64,000 nucleotides of DNA from Dokdonella sp041395345. GTDB lineage: Bacteria; Pseudomonadota; Gammaproteobacteria; Xanthomonadales; Rhodanobacteraceae. The notes below the pieces were generated by a model. The model saw nothing but the letters and a program-made list of their open reading frames with translations. It did not search any database and had not been told where the DNA came from. The DNA is taken from positions 62,001 through 126,000 of the forward strand of contig NZ_JAWLAR010000012.1 in the NCBI RefSeq assembly GCF_041395345.1. The letters are read 5' to 3'. Positions 8,589-16,936 of the stretch are shown in pieces; within the stretch, counting starts at the first letter, position 1; the number at the start of each line of letters is the position of its first letter. A program made the position numbers and the translations under genes.

Positions 8589-10073
8589 TCAGGTCTCGCG
8601 TGCTGCCATAATCAATGCTGCCGCCCGTTCCTCGTCGACGCCTTCGATGGCCAGCTCCACCAGTTCATCGGTGGCCAGATCAGCGAGGTTCTCGCGAGTC
8701 ACGATGCCGTGCTGGGCAAGCTCATAGGCCAATCCTTCATCCATGGTCTCGAGTTCAAGCAAGTCTTCCGCAGGCTTGTGCTCCTCGATTTCCTCCTCGA
8801 CTGCAAGTGCATCGGTCACCAGGGCATCGCGTGCACGGGCACGGAGCTCCTCGACGATGTCCTCGTCGAATCCGTCGATGGTCAGCAGTTCCGCTGTCGG
8901 CACATAGGCGATTTCCTCGACCGTCGAGAAACCTTCCTGCACGAGAATCTGGGCAATTTCGTTGTCGACTTCGAGCTTCTCGACGAACAACAGACGTGCC
9001 GCCTCCTGCTCGCTCTCGCTCTTCTCGCGAACCTGGTCGGCCGTCATCACGTTGAGCTGCCAGCCAGACAACTTGCTGGCAAGGCGCACGTTCTGACCGC
9101 CGCGACCGATCGCCTGGGACAGTTTGTCCTCGGCAACCGCGATGTCCATGGAGTGCTTTTCCTCATCGACGATGATCGATTGCACTTCCGCCGGCGCCAT
9201 CGCATTGATGACGAACTGGGCGTTGTTCTCGTTCCAGAGAACGATATCGATACGTTCGCCATTGAGCTCGTTGGACACCGCCTGAACGCGCGAACCGCGC
9301 ATGCCGATGCAGGCGCCGATCGGATCGGTGCGATGGTCGTGGGCAAGTACGGCAATCTTGGCCCGATCACCCGGATCGCGTGCGCAGGCCTTGATTTCGA
9401 CCAGACCCTGGCCCACTTCCGGCACCTCGAGCTTGAACAGCTCGATCATGAACTCCGGAGCAGTCCGCGAAATGAACAGCTGCGGGCCACGCGGCTCGGA
9501 GCGGACCTCGAAAAGATAGCCTCGCACGCGATCGCCCGCGCGGACGGCTTCGCGCGGAATCGACTTGTCTCGCGGAATGAATGCTTCGGCATTGCCGCCA
9601 AGGTCGATATAGAGGTTGCCGCGCTCCACGCGCTTGACGATGCCGGTAATCAGTTCGCCCACGCGATCCGCATAAGCCTCGACGATCTGGGCGCGCTCGG
9701 CTTCCCGGACTCGCTGCACGATGACCTGCTTGGCAGCCTGAGCGGCGATACGACCGAACTCGGGATTCTCGATCTGCTCCTCGATGTATTCGCCGACCTG
9801 GCTCTCGGGTTCGATATCGATCGCGTCCATCAGGCGCAACTGCCAGTCCGGCGACTCCATGACGACGTCATCGGCGACGATTTCCCAGCGCCGGAAGGTT
9901 TCGTATTCGCCGGTCTCCTTGTCGATCGACACGCGAGCGAGGATTTCCTCATTCGGATAGCGCTTCTTCGCCGCAGAGGCGAGAGCAGCTTCCATCGCCT
10001 CGAAAATGACGTCCTCCGGGACCCCCTTTTCGTTGGCAACAGCGTCAACCACCAGCAATAGTTCTTTGCTCAT
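8589..10073 (-). CDS. nusA: Transcription termination/antitermination protein NusA
   Basis: NusA binds RNA polymerase and nascent RNA, affecting pausing, termination and antitermination. The product is 494 aa (E. coli has 495). It has an N-terminal polymerase-binding domain (MSKELLLVVDAVANEKG), an S1 domain at about 135-200 (ITGIVKRVERGNLYIDLGG), two KH domains (ACIGMRGSRVQAVSNELNGE and IGRGGQNVRLASKLSGW), and two acidic C-terminal helical repeats (GFDEDIVEELRARAR and LADLATDELVELAIEGV). It sits between rimP and infB as in E. coli. Confidence 0.98.
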   Translation of the reverse strand: MSKELLLVVDAVANEKGVPEDVIFEAMEAALASAAKKRYPNEEILARVSIDKETGEYETFRRWEIVADDVVMESPDWQLRLMDAIDIEPESQVGEYIEEQIENPEFGRIAAQAAKQVIVQRVREAERAQIVEAYADRVGELITGIVKRVERGNLYIDLGGNAEAFIPRDKSIPREAVRAGDRVRGYLFEVRSEPRGPQLFISRTAPEFMIELFKLEVPEVGQGLVEIKACARDPGDRAKIAVLAHDHRTDPIGACIGMRGSRVQAVSNELNGERIDIVLWNENNAQFVINAMAPAEVQSIIVDEEKHSMDIAVAEDKLSQAIGRGGQNVRLASKLSGWQLNVMTADQVREKSESEQEAARLLFVEKLEVDNEIAQILVQEGFSTVEEIAYVPTAELLTIDGFDEDIVEELRARARDALVTDALAVEEEIEEHKPAEDLLELETMDEGLAYELAQHGIVTRENLADLATDELVELAIEGVDEERAAALIMAARET

Positions 10074-10106
10074 CAGTTCAACTCCCGAGCGACCGTCGCA
10101 ACGGCC

Positions 10107-10634
10107 TCACTTGTGTTTCGGACCACGCGTGCGCGGCCCGGTGTCCTCTTTCTTCTTCGACGCCGCGGATATTCCGAGCGCCGCGTAGTCCGGAACCAGT
10201 TTCGCCTTGACGACATTGGCGTGGTTGATCACCACGTCCCTGCCATCCTGGTCCAGATGAATCCTGTCCTCTTGCACGTCCTTGATGGCACCGTGGAAGC
10301 GATGCCGTCCGTCAATGGGAAGGGCCGCGTTCAGTTTCACGGTGCTGCCGATGAAGCGCTTGAAATGCTCCAGCGTGAAAAGCGGCCGGTCAATCCCCGG
10401 CGACGAGACTTCCAGCGTATAGCGACCCTCGATCGGATCGTTGACGTCCATCAGGGCTGAGATCTCGCGGCTCACCCGCTCGCAATCCTCGATCGCCACC
10501 GGGCGCCCCGGCGCGTCGATATAGACGCGCAGCAGGCTGCTGCCTCGGCTCGGACTGAACTCGATGCCAACAAATTCCAGGCCGAGGTCGGTGACCAGCG
10601 GTTGCAGAAGTTCATTGAGTTTCTCGTTCGTCAC
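10107..10634 (-). CDS. rimP: Ribosome maturation factor RimP
   Basis: RimP assists 30S subunit assembly. From GTG at 10634 (VTNEKLNELLQPLVTDLG) it is 175 aa, with motifs GLEFVGIEFSPSRGSSLLRV, DCERVSREISALMDV and YTLEVSSPGIDRPL. The C-terminus is extended and basic (AASKKKEDTGPRTRGPKHK). The frame is open upstream through the terminator and the tRNA gene, which cannot be coding, so the GTG is chosen. It is the first protein gene of the operon after tRNA-fMet, the same arrangement as the E. coli metY-rimP locus. Confidence 0.95.
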   Translation of the reverse strand: MTNEKLNELLQPLVTDLGLEFVGIEFSPSRGSSLLRVYIDAPGRPVAIEDCERVSREISALMDVNDPIEGRYTLEVSSPGIDRPLFTLEHFKRFIGSTVKLNAALPIDGRHRFHGAIKDVQEDRIHLDQDGRDVVINHANVVKAKLVPDYAALGISAASKKKEDTGPRTRGPKHK

Positions 10635-10665
10635 AGCGACTTTTCGCTCCGCACCAAATCCCGCC

Positions 10666-10690
10666 AAAAAAAAATGGGCGCAAGGCCCAT
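10666..10690 (-). terminator. Intrinsic terminator between tRNA-fMet and rimP
   Basis: The minus strand reads ATGGGC, loop CTTGC, GCCCAT, then a run of nine T residues. It lies about 100 bases after the tRNA and 30 bases before the rimP start. Read-through here would feed the rimP-nusA-infB operon, as is known for metY in E. coli. Confidence 0.8.
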
Positions 10691-10756
10691 TCCGTAGTTC
10701 ACCGTTGTCTTGCTTCCCAGGCATCGGTGCTCGCGCTTCCTGCGCTTTCCTTGCAG

Positions 10757-10782
10757 AAGGGCCACCGAAGTGGCCCTTCGCA
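10757..10782. other. Hairpin in the tRNA-fMet 3' trailer
   Basis: GAAGGGCCAC, loop CGAA, GTGGCCCTTC forms a near-perfect stem just 3' of the tRNA on the minus strand. It has no T-run, so it is more likely an RNA-processing structure or a small repeat than a terminator. Confidence 0.45.
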
Positions 10783-10789
10783 GGAAACC

Positions 10790-10866
10790 TGGTAGCGGGG
10801 GCAGGATTTGAACCTGCGACCTTCGGGTTATGAGCCCGACGAGCTGCCAGACTGCTCCACCCCGCA
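10790..10866 (-). tRNA. metY: Initiator tRNA-fMet (CAT)
   Basis: This 77-nt tRNA has an encoded CCA (10790-10792), anticodon CAU and the initiator hallmark of three G-C pairs in the anticodon stem (GGG-CTCATAA-CCC). Position 1 is U and position 72 is U, so the 1:72 pair is absent as required for formylation; E. coli uses C1:A72 instead. D-arm and T-arm sequences (GGTTCAAATCC) are canonical. Its position upstream of rimP-nusA-infB matches metY. Confidence 0.95.
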
Positions 10867-10878
10867 TCAGAGCCGCGC

Positions 10879-10907
10879 ATTGTAACGATGTGGCATGAAT
10901 CGCGCAA
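10879..10907 (-). promoter_or_regulatory. Strong sigma70 promoter of tRNA-fMet and the rimP-pnp operon
   Basis: On the minus strand TTGCGC (10907-10902), a 17-base spacer, then TACAAT (10884-10879), followed by a GC-rich discriminator GCGCGGC. GC-rich discriminators of this kind are typical of stringently controlled stable-RNA promoters. The start point would fall a few bases before the tRNA. Confidence 0.75.
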
Positions 10908-11163
10908 GGCGCCTACGGCCTTTGAACGATCGGGATCTCCCTTGCAGGGCAAGGAACCCGAATAGGGCTGCCAGATGCCCGTTCAGGTGGCGATCGGTTG
11001 GTATGCGGGGCCAAGGGATGCGCCCTTCCTTGCCGAAAGAGGTTGTCCAGCGCCACCGCCCGATTGCGTCCTTTTTATGCAAAATACCTGGAATGACAAT
11101 TGCAACGATTTGGCTCCCTCATCCGTCGTGCTGAAGCGCCACAATAAGGACAGGGGAAGTTGC

Positions 11164-11844
11164 ATGAGGTTTCATGTCTGCATTGCGTCTCTGGTCGCTG
11201 CGGGTTTCTGCGTGAATGCTTCTGGAGCCGACGAATCCACCGGACGCTGGTCGTTAGGTGTAGCTGCTGGCCCGGCCTACTACAACATCGATTCGAATCC
11301 GCTCGCCGATGTTCACCATGACCGGCGACCGACTTCCGCGGAAAGTCAATCGATTGCCCGCTCCATTCGCGCCGCATTTTCCTTCAACCCTTACATCGCG
11401 GTGCAGGGCACGTATACGGACTTCGGCTCGGTTGACTACGAAAAGATATACCAATGCACCACACCCGGCTTCTCCTGCCTGCATCAGGCATTTGCACCGA
11501 TCAGAGGGCAATTTTCTGCGCACGCCATGCGATTGAGCTTGAAGGGATCCCTGCCCCTCGGGCAGCAACTTGAGCTCTTCGTCAGTACCGGCGCTTCTTA
11601 CGTCGAGTACCGCAACCATTCCGCCGAAGTTCCGGGCATCAATGGACATCGCGAAATTGATCACACTTCGCACGAATGGTGCCCGGCCTTGGCTCTTGGC
11701 CTTCAATGGCACTTCGCCAGAAACTGGTCAACACGCCTCAGCTTCGATGGCATCTGGGACGTCAGCGATACTTCGACCACCGGTAGTGCGGACCTGTATT
11801 CACTCACCCTCGGCATTGACTATCGGTTCGGAGCGCCAAACTGA
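11164..11844 (+). CDS. Outer-membrane beta-barrel protein (OmpA/OmpX-like fold)
   Basis: From ATG at 11164 (GGGGAAG upstream) this is 226 aa. It has a signal peptide, MRFHVCIASLVAAGFCVNASG, cleaved near ADES. The mature part has alternating beta strands (WSLGVAAGPAYYNID, PYIAVQGTYTDFGSVDY, LELFVSTGASYVEY, STRLSFDGIWDV) and ends in a typical barrel strand, YSLTLGIDYRFGAPN. This resembles eight-stranded OmpA-like transmembrane domains. No function can be assigned; roles in adhesion, permeability or stress are all possible. It is monocistronic and diverges from the tRNA-fMet operon; the roughly 300 bases between hold the tRNA promoter and otherwise nothing I recognise. Confidence 0.75.
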   Translation: MRFHVCIASLVAAGFCVNASGADESTGRWSLGVAAGPAYYNIDSNPLADVHHDRRPTSAESQSIARSIRAAFSFNPYIAVQGTYTDFGSVDYEKIYQCTTPGFSCLHQAFAPIRGQFSAHAMRLSLKGSLPLGQQLELFVSTGASYVEYRNHSAEVPGINGHREIDHTSHEWCPALALGLQWHFARNWSTRLSFDGIWDVSDTSTTGSADLYSLTLGIDYRFGAPN

Positions 11845-12250
11845 CCGTTACGGGGAAATCGCAGCTGGTCTCTCCTGGGGAAGATTGCGCGGCACAAGCG
11901 GGCATGCATTTCCGGAGCCATCGATTCAACCGAGTGCCCGCAGCCTCTCGTGGCCGAATCTGGGTGTTTGTGACTGGTGTTACTCCATGGAACTCCGGCG
12001 GTGTTCTCACGCGCCTTCGGCTTGCGAGTCACTTCTCGCTGAATGGTCACTGCGCCGCCTGAACGGCACACGCAGCACGGCTGGCCAAAAGAGGAGAATT
12101 GCCGGTTGTCCGGCGCAAACGAAAGCTGCCAGAAACGGGAACACAGCATGCGGAGCAGGCGTTGCGCCGGCTCCGCATGCCCAATCATCACCCACCAACT
12201 GCCTCGGGCCGGTCAACGCCAATGAGCCCGAGGCAACTCGAGAATAATCT
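11845..12250. other. Gene-free stretch
   Basis: These 406 bases lie between the convergent outer-membrane protein gene and the MetA-like gene. Short open frames here lack a ribosome site or protein character. I see no terminator with a T-run, no repeat family member and no RNA gene. Confidence 0.5.
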
Positions 12251-13330
12251 TCAGAACGCGTACTGATACCCGGCAACGAGCTGCCAATCCGTCTCCAGTT
12301 GCGGACCGTGCAGTCTCTGATAGACCGGCAGCAATAGCTCGACCGCCAGGCGGTTCCCGCGCATCGAACCTTGCGCGGCGTAGTTCATGCCGATGCCGAG
12401 CTCGATTCGCTGCCCGCCTTGCCTCGACGGATCCGCCGTCTGTACCGGCGCCATGATCTGAGGATCCTGACCACGAATCTCACCTACGTCCTGTCCGGCC
12501 AGGCGCAAGGATGTGCTGACAGACGGCGTCCACAGCCGCGAAACCCACGCGGTCAGACGTTGCTGATCGCCGAGTCGATAGTCCTCGTTGTTGTCCGTTA
12601 CATGCCAGAGGCCGGTCCATTGCGCACCCCAGCTCCAGTCGTTGAACTGGCGCGTGACGGTGAGCCCGAGGATCGGATCGGTGGTTCCGCTCCCGAGTTG
12701 CATCGGGTATGGAAGTCGAAGCACCGGCTCCATGCCATTGGGTGCAAGCACCTGGCCTTTTTCCTTGACAGAACCCGTAGGCAACGAGACACCCACGTTG
12801 GCGTGCCATCGACCCATCGCGTTCTCACCCAACCCGATCAAGGCGGACAGCGTGCTGTCGGCAAAGCCGCTGCTGGATGTTTCGAAGTTGCCGAGCACAT
12901 TGGTACCCATGCCCCCGGCGTAGGTCCGATGCTTCATCTGCTTGTCCACGTAGTTGATCATGGCCATCAGAGTTAGTCGATCGGTGAGGCCGTACATGGC
13001 GCCGAACATGTTCATGTCCATCTGCATGTCCAGGGGCACCACCCTCAATGTGGGTGGCATGCCCGGCATCCCTGCAAACGGGTTTGACTGCGTAGTGACG
13101 ATCTCATCGGGCGAAATGTCGTCCGTACCCGTTCGGTTTCCCTGCATGTCCATATGCATATAGCGATAGGAGATCATCCACTCACCCGCGCGATGCAGGT
13201 GATCGCCCATCACGCCGATCGGTGCGTGACTGTCGGCACGCACTGGAGCCGCGTCTTCCGCGTTGTGGTCGGCTTGTGCCGTACCCAGATTCAGGGCAAG
13301 CGCAAGCGCCGCCGCAATTTGCAGTTTCAT
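12251..13330 (-). CDS. MetA-pathway/phenol-degradation-like outer-membrane transporter family protein
   Basis: From ATG at 13330 (AGGA 7 bases upstream) this is 359 aa with a signal peptide, MKLQIAAALALALNLGTAQA. A characteristic N-terminal block, APIGVMGDHLHRAGEWMISY, is followed by a Met-rich section (HMDMQGN, MDMNMFGAMYG) and many amphipathic beta strands, ending WQLVAGYQYAF, a barrel-like C-terminus. Related proteins are usually annotated only as transporter, often near metal or copper genes. The His/Met-rich N-terminal region would suit metal contact, but that is inference. A DUF2946-type gene lies just upstream in the same direction. Confidence 0.65.
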   Translation of the reverse strand: MKLQIAAALALALNLGTAQADHNAEDAAPVRADSHAPIGVMGDHLHRAGEWMISYRYMHMDMQGNRTGTDDISPDEIVTTQSNPFAGMPGMPPTLRVVPLDMQMDMNMFGAMYGLTDRLTLMAMINYVDKQMKHRTYAGGMGTNVLGNFETSSSGFADSTLSALIGLGENAMGRWHANVGVSLPTGSVKEKGQVLAPNGMEPVLRLPYPMQLGSGTTDPILGLTVTRQFNDWSWGAQWTGLWHVTDNNEDYRLGDQQRLTAWVSRLWTPSVSTSLRLAGQDVGEIRGQDPQIMAPVQTADPSRQGGQRIELGIGMNYAAQGSMRGNRLAVELLLPVYQRLHGPQLETDWQLVAGYQYAF

Positions 13331-13402
13331 TGGAGTTTCCTGTATTTGCTGCATCGAACGTCGATGCTTCGAAGGCACGGCCACCAGAGGGCCGCTCGCT
13401 GG

Positions 13403-13849
13403 TCAGAACTTCAAGGATCCTGCAGGTGGACCGCGCGCCTCGTAGTATTGCTCGGGTACAACCACCACTGATATCGAGCGCGCGATCGGCTCGAGAGCCG
13501 CCTGCAATCGAGCCAGCTCCATCGTGAATGGCCGGACGGAGTCGGCAGCCGAATAGACCGTGAATTCGCAATATCCATCGCCGTGCTCATGCGCTGGCGC
13601 TGGCGAGCCATTCGGCACGCCATGTGATCCGTGATGCGCATGAGGGTCGTGATGAGCCGGGAACAGCAGTTCGACCTGATGCCGGCTCAGCCCGCTCGGG
13701 CAAAGGGCAACGTATGTTCCGGCACCCGGCATGGTTCCGGGCGCGAACGGCAGGCGCAGGGCAATTGCGAGAAGGGCCAGCCACGTCAAACCTTCGCTGC
13801 GCAGGCGACGACCAAGGTTTTTCCGCCAGAGAGCCCAGGCCGTGCGCAC
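13403..13849 (-). CDS. DUF2946-like small membrane-anchored protein
   Basis: The frame is open from inside the nuoN 3' end, so the start is uncertain. GTG at 13849 gives about 148 aa: a basic start (RTAWALWRKNLGRR), a membrane segment (GLTWLALLAIALRLPFAP), a short motif, VALCPSGL, a His-rich loop (HHDPHAHHGSHG) with HEHGDGYCEF, and a C-terminal hydrophilic part. Conserved CPSG and CxF cysteines plus a His-rich loop match the DUF2946 family, often found near copper or heavy-metal genes. It precedes the MetA-like gene by 72 bases and is probably co-transcribed. A metal link is inference. Confidence 0.6.
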   Translation of the reverse strand: MRTAWALWRKNLGRRLRSEGLTWLALLAIALRLPFAPGTMPGAGTYVALCPSGLSRHQVELLFPAHHDPHAHHGSHGVPNGSPAPAHEHGDGYCEFTVYSAADSVRPFTMELARLQAALEPIARSISVVVVPEQYYEARGPPAGSLKF

Positions 13850-13944
13850 TGTCAGGACCAGCCGTGTTGGACGCGATCCATCGAAGGAAGCGATCTGGAA
13901 ATCTCGATCGACCCAGGCTGTTCGCTGGAACTCACCGGAACAGG

Positions 13945-15399
13945 CTAGACGCCAAACGCCCGATTGCACCAGTCGAACAATGGCCCCCAGGCCAGCCCGA
14001 GCACGATCAGGGCCAAACCATTCAGCGAGATCACCCAACGCAGCGGCAGATCGGTCGGCAGCGGGAGCTGATCGGAATCCGCTGGCGCGTCGAAGTACAT
14101 CACCTTGACGACGCGCAGGTAGTAGTAGATGCCGATGATCGCGAACACGATGGCGACGATGGCCAGCCAGAGGTAACCGGCGTCGACGGCGGCGCTGAGG
14201 ACGAGCAGCTTGGCGAAGAAGCCGAAAAGCGGCGGCACGCCGGCCAGCGAGAACATGGCGATGGCCATGATGCCTGCGTACCAGGGGCTGCGCTGATTAA
14301 GACCCTTGAAATCGTCGATTTCCTCGCACTCGAAACCCGTACGTGCCAGCAGCGCGATCATTCCGAAGGCAACGGCAGCGGTCAGCGCGTAGCTGATCGC
14401 ATAGAACATGGCCGCCGAGAATCCGGCAGGAGTCGCACCGACGAAACCGAGCAGCAGGAAGCCGACATGGGAAATCGTTGAATAGGCGAGCATGCGCTTG
14501 ATGTTCGATTGCGCAATCGCGAACAGGTTGCCGATGACCAGCGAGAACACCGAAAGGATGGCCAGCATCTGGGTCCAGTGCTCGCCGAGTCCGCCAAGTC
14601 CGCCTTCGAGCAGCCGATAGGCCAGCCCGAATGCGGCAAGCTTCGGCGCCGAACCGATGAACACGGTGACGGCGGTGGGTGCCCCCTGGTACACATCGGG
14701 CAGCCACATGTGGAACGGTGCGGCACCGAGCTTGAATGCAATGCCGGCGACGAGGAAGACCAGACCAAAGGCCAGCCAGCCGGGATGCTCGACCTGTCCA
14801 ATTGATGCGCTGATGCGGGCCAGATCCAGCGTGCCGGTCGCGCCATAGATCATCGACATGCCGTACAACAGCAGGCCCGAGGCCAGTGCACCGAGCACGA
14901 AGTACTTGATCGCGGCTTCGGCAGATACCGATGAATCCCGATTCAGCGCGACCAACGCGTAGGACGAAAGCGCAAGCAGCTCAAGGCCGAGATAGGCCGT
15001 GATCAGGCTGCCCGCCGAGACCAACAGCATCATGCCGATGGTCGCGAACAGGATCAGCAGATAGAACTCGCCGATCAGCAACTTGCGGTCACGCATGTAA
15101 TTGCGACCGTAGAGCAAGGCAAGACCGCTCATCAGCAGGATGAACTGCTTGAGCACCACACTGATGCCATCGTGCAGGAACATGCCGTTGAACGCGACTG
15201 CGCCCTGCCCGGCAGCGGGTGCACCGCGCCAGACGAAAACAGCCGTTACGGCCAACGCCGCAATCGACAGCCAGTGGGTGACGTTGCGCTGGGTCGGCTT
15301 GATGAACAGGTCGATCAGGAGTATCGCGCAGGTACCTCCGAGCAGAATCAGCTCGGGCAGGATGGCGACCAGATCGGCGGGATTGAATTGCATGGTCAT
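13945..15399 (-). CDS. nuoN: NADH-quinone oxidoreductase subunit N
   Basis: This is an antiporter-like proton-pumping membrane subunit of complex I, 484 aa with about 14 membrane segments. Typical motifs are LLYGRNYMRDRKLLIGEFYLL (early region), GAAPFHMWLPDVYQGAP and SNIKRMLAYSTISHVGFLL, with the conserved lysines of the proton path. It is the last gene of the nuo operon, seven bases after nuoM. The start ATG at 15399 or the in-frame ATG at 15393 are both possible. Confidence 0.97.
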   Translation of the reverse strand: MTMQFNPADLVAILPELILLGGTCAILLIDLFIKPTQRNVTHWLSIAALAVTAVFVWRGAPAAGQGAVAFNGMFLHDGISVVLKQFILLMSGLALLYGRNYMRDRKLLIGEFYLLILFATIGMMLLVSAGSLITAYLGLELLALSSYALVALNRDSSVSAEAAIKYFVLGALASGLLLYGMSMIYGATGTLDLARISASIGQVEHPGWLAFGLVFLVAGIAFKLGAAPFHMWLPDVYQGAPTAVTVFIGSAPKLAAFGLAYRLLEGGLGGLGEHWTQMLAILSVFSLVIGNLFAIAQSNIKRMLAYSTISHVGFLLLGFVGATPAGFSAAMFYAISYALTAAVAFGMIALLARTGFECEEIDDFKGLNQRSPWYAGIMAIAMFSLAGVPPLFGFFAKLLVLSAAVDAGYLWLAIVAIVFAIIGIYYYLRVVKVMYFDAPADSDQLPLPTDLPLRWVISLNGLALIVLGLAWGPLFDWCNRAFGV

Positions 15400-15406
15400 C
15401 GTATTC

Positions 15407-16927
15407 TCAGGCCTTGCTCAGCATCATTGCGTTGACGATCTGCAACACCGAGCTGTCCATCAGATCGGTCAAGGGCTTCGGGTAGATGCCAACCGCGAGT
15501 ACAGCGGCCGCGAAGGAGCCGAGGACAATCCACTCGCGCGCATCGAGGTCCTTGAATTTCTCTACCTTGGGATTGGTCACTTGACCAAAGATCACGCGCT
15601 TGACCAGCCATAGCGTGTAGGCGGCGCCAATGATCAAGGTAAATGCGGCCACCGCAGCGACCCAGAAGTTGTCCTGGAACGCAGCCAGGATGACCATGAA
15701 TTCGCCGACAAAACCGCTGGTCCCGGGCAAGCCGCAATTGGCCATCGCAAACAGCACGAAAAACGCGGCGTAGGCCGGCATCACATTCACAACGCCACCG
15801 TAGTCCCGGATCATGCGCGAGTGCAGCCGGTCGTAAAGTACGCCGATGCACGAGAACATGGCGCCGGATACGAATCCGTGCGAGATCATCTGCACCATCG
15901 CACCCTGCAAGCCGAGGCGGGCAGCGTCCGGATTCTCGTGGACGCGAACCAGCGAAAGCACGATGAAGATGCCGAGCGTGACAAACGCCATGTGCGCAAT
16001 CGACGAGTACGCGATCAGCTTCTTCATGTCTTCCTGGACGAGGGCGACGTAGCCGATGTAGACCACGGCCACCAACGACATCGCGATGACCACCCAGGCA
16101 TATTCCTGCGAGGCATCCGGCGTGATGGGCAAGGAAAAGCGGATGAAGCCATAGCCGCCGACCTTCAGCATGATCGCGGCCAGGATCACCGAGCCACCGG
16201 TCGGCGCTTCGACGTGGGCATCGGGCAACCAGGTGTGCACCGGCCACATCGGCACCTTGATCGCGAACGCGATCAGGAATGCGAAGAACAGCCAGGCCTG
16301 CTCGGTTGCGCCCAGGGGCGCTTCGGCAAATGCCTGCAGGGAAAACTCGCCGGTCTTCATGTGCAGGTAGATCAGCCCGATCAGCATGAAGATCGAACCG
16401 AGGAAGGTGTAGATGAAGAACTTCAGGGTTGCATAGACCCGTCGCGGACCACCCCAGACTCCGATGATGATGAACATCGGAATCAGCATGGCCTCGAAGA
16501 ACACGTAGAACAGCAGCGCATCCGTGGCCGCGAAGACACCGATCAGCATGCCTTCCAGGGCGAGCATTGCGGCCATGTATTGCGACACGCGCTTGTCGAT
16601 CGGGCCCCATGAACCGATGATCACGAGCACGCTGGTGAACGTGGTCAGCACAATCAGGGCGACGGATATGCCGTCGACGCCCAGTGCGTAGAACACATTC
16701 AGCGCGTTTATCCAGGCGTGTGATTCGACGAACTGCATGCCGCCGACAGGCGCGTCGTAGCCAAGGTAGAGCGGGATGCTGGCAACCAGCGTCGCCAGGG
16801 CGACCAGCACGCTGAGCCAGCGCGCCACGCGCGGATCACGCCCGAGTGCGAGTACAAGCACGGCGCCGACAATCGGCAACCAGATCAGCACGCTGAGTAG
16901 AGGCCATTGAGCCATGATGGTCGTCAT
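15407..16927 (-). CDS. nuoM: NADH-quinone oxidoreductase subunit M
   Basis: This antiporter-like proton-pumping subunit of complex I is 506 aa with about 14 membrane segments. Signature stretches are MLALEGMLIGVFAATDALLFY, KVPMWPVHTWLPDAHVEAPT and KKLIAYSSIAHMAFV. The conserved Glu in LALEGM and Lys in KVPMWP correspond to known proton-path residues. The start is ATG at 16927; a second in-frame ATG lies four codons later. nuoL ends ten bases upstream. Confidence 0.97.
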   Translation of the reverse strand: MTTIMAQWPLLSVLIWLPIVGAVLVLALGRDPRVARWLSVLVALATLVASIPLYLGYDAPVGGMQFVESHAWINALNVFYALGVDGISVALIVLTTFTSVLVIIGSWGPIDKRVSQYMAAMLALEGMLIGVFAATDALLFYVFFEAMLIPMFIIIGVWGGPRRVYATLKFFIYTFLGSIFMLIGLIYLHMKTGEFSLQAFAEAPLGATEQAWLFFAFLIAFAIKVPMWPVHTWLPDAHVEAPTGGSVILAAIMLKVGGYGFIRFSLPITPDASQEYAWVVIAMSLVAVVYIGYVALVQEDMKKLIAYSSIAHMAFVTLGIFIVLSLVRVHENPDAARLGLQGAMVQMISHGFVSGAMFSCIGVLYDRLHSRMIRDYGGVVNVMPAYAAFFVLFAMANCGLPGTSGFVGEFMVILAAFQDNFWVAAVAAFTLIIGAAYTLWLVKRVIFGQVTNPKVEKFKDLDAREWIVLGSFAAAVLAVGIYPKPLTDLMDSSVLQIVNAMMLSKA

Positions 16928-16936
16928 TCCCCGTAA

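Noticed and set aside
8367..10061. Long plus-strand open frame opposite nusA
   Set aside because: Antisense shadow of a certain gene; His/Asp/Arg-rich translation without domains.
10635..10952. N-terminal extension of rimP across the tRNA gene
   Set aside because: The tRNA and the terminator occupy this DNA; GTG at 10634 gives the family N-terminus.
15396..16610. 404-codon minus-strand frame inside nuoM
   Set aside because: Alternative frame of nuoM; Arg/His-rich shadow without domains.
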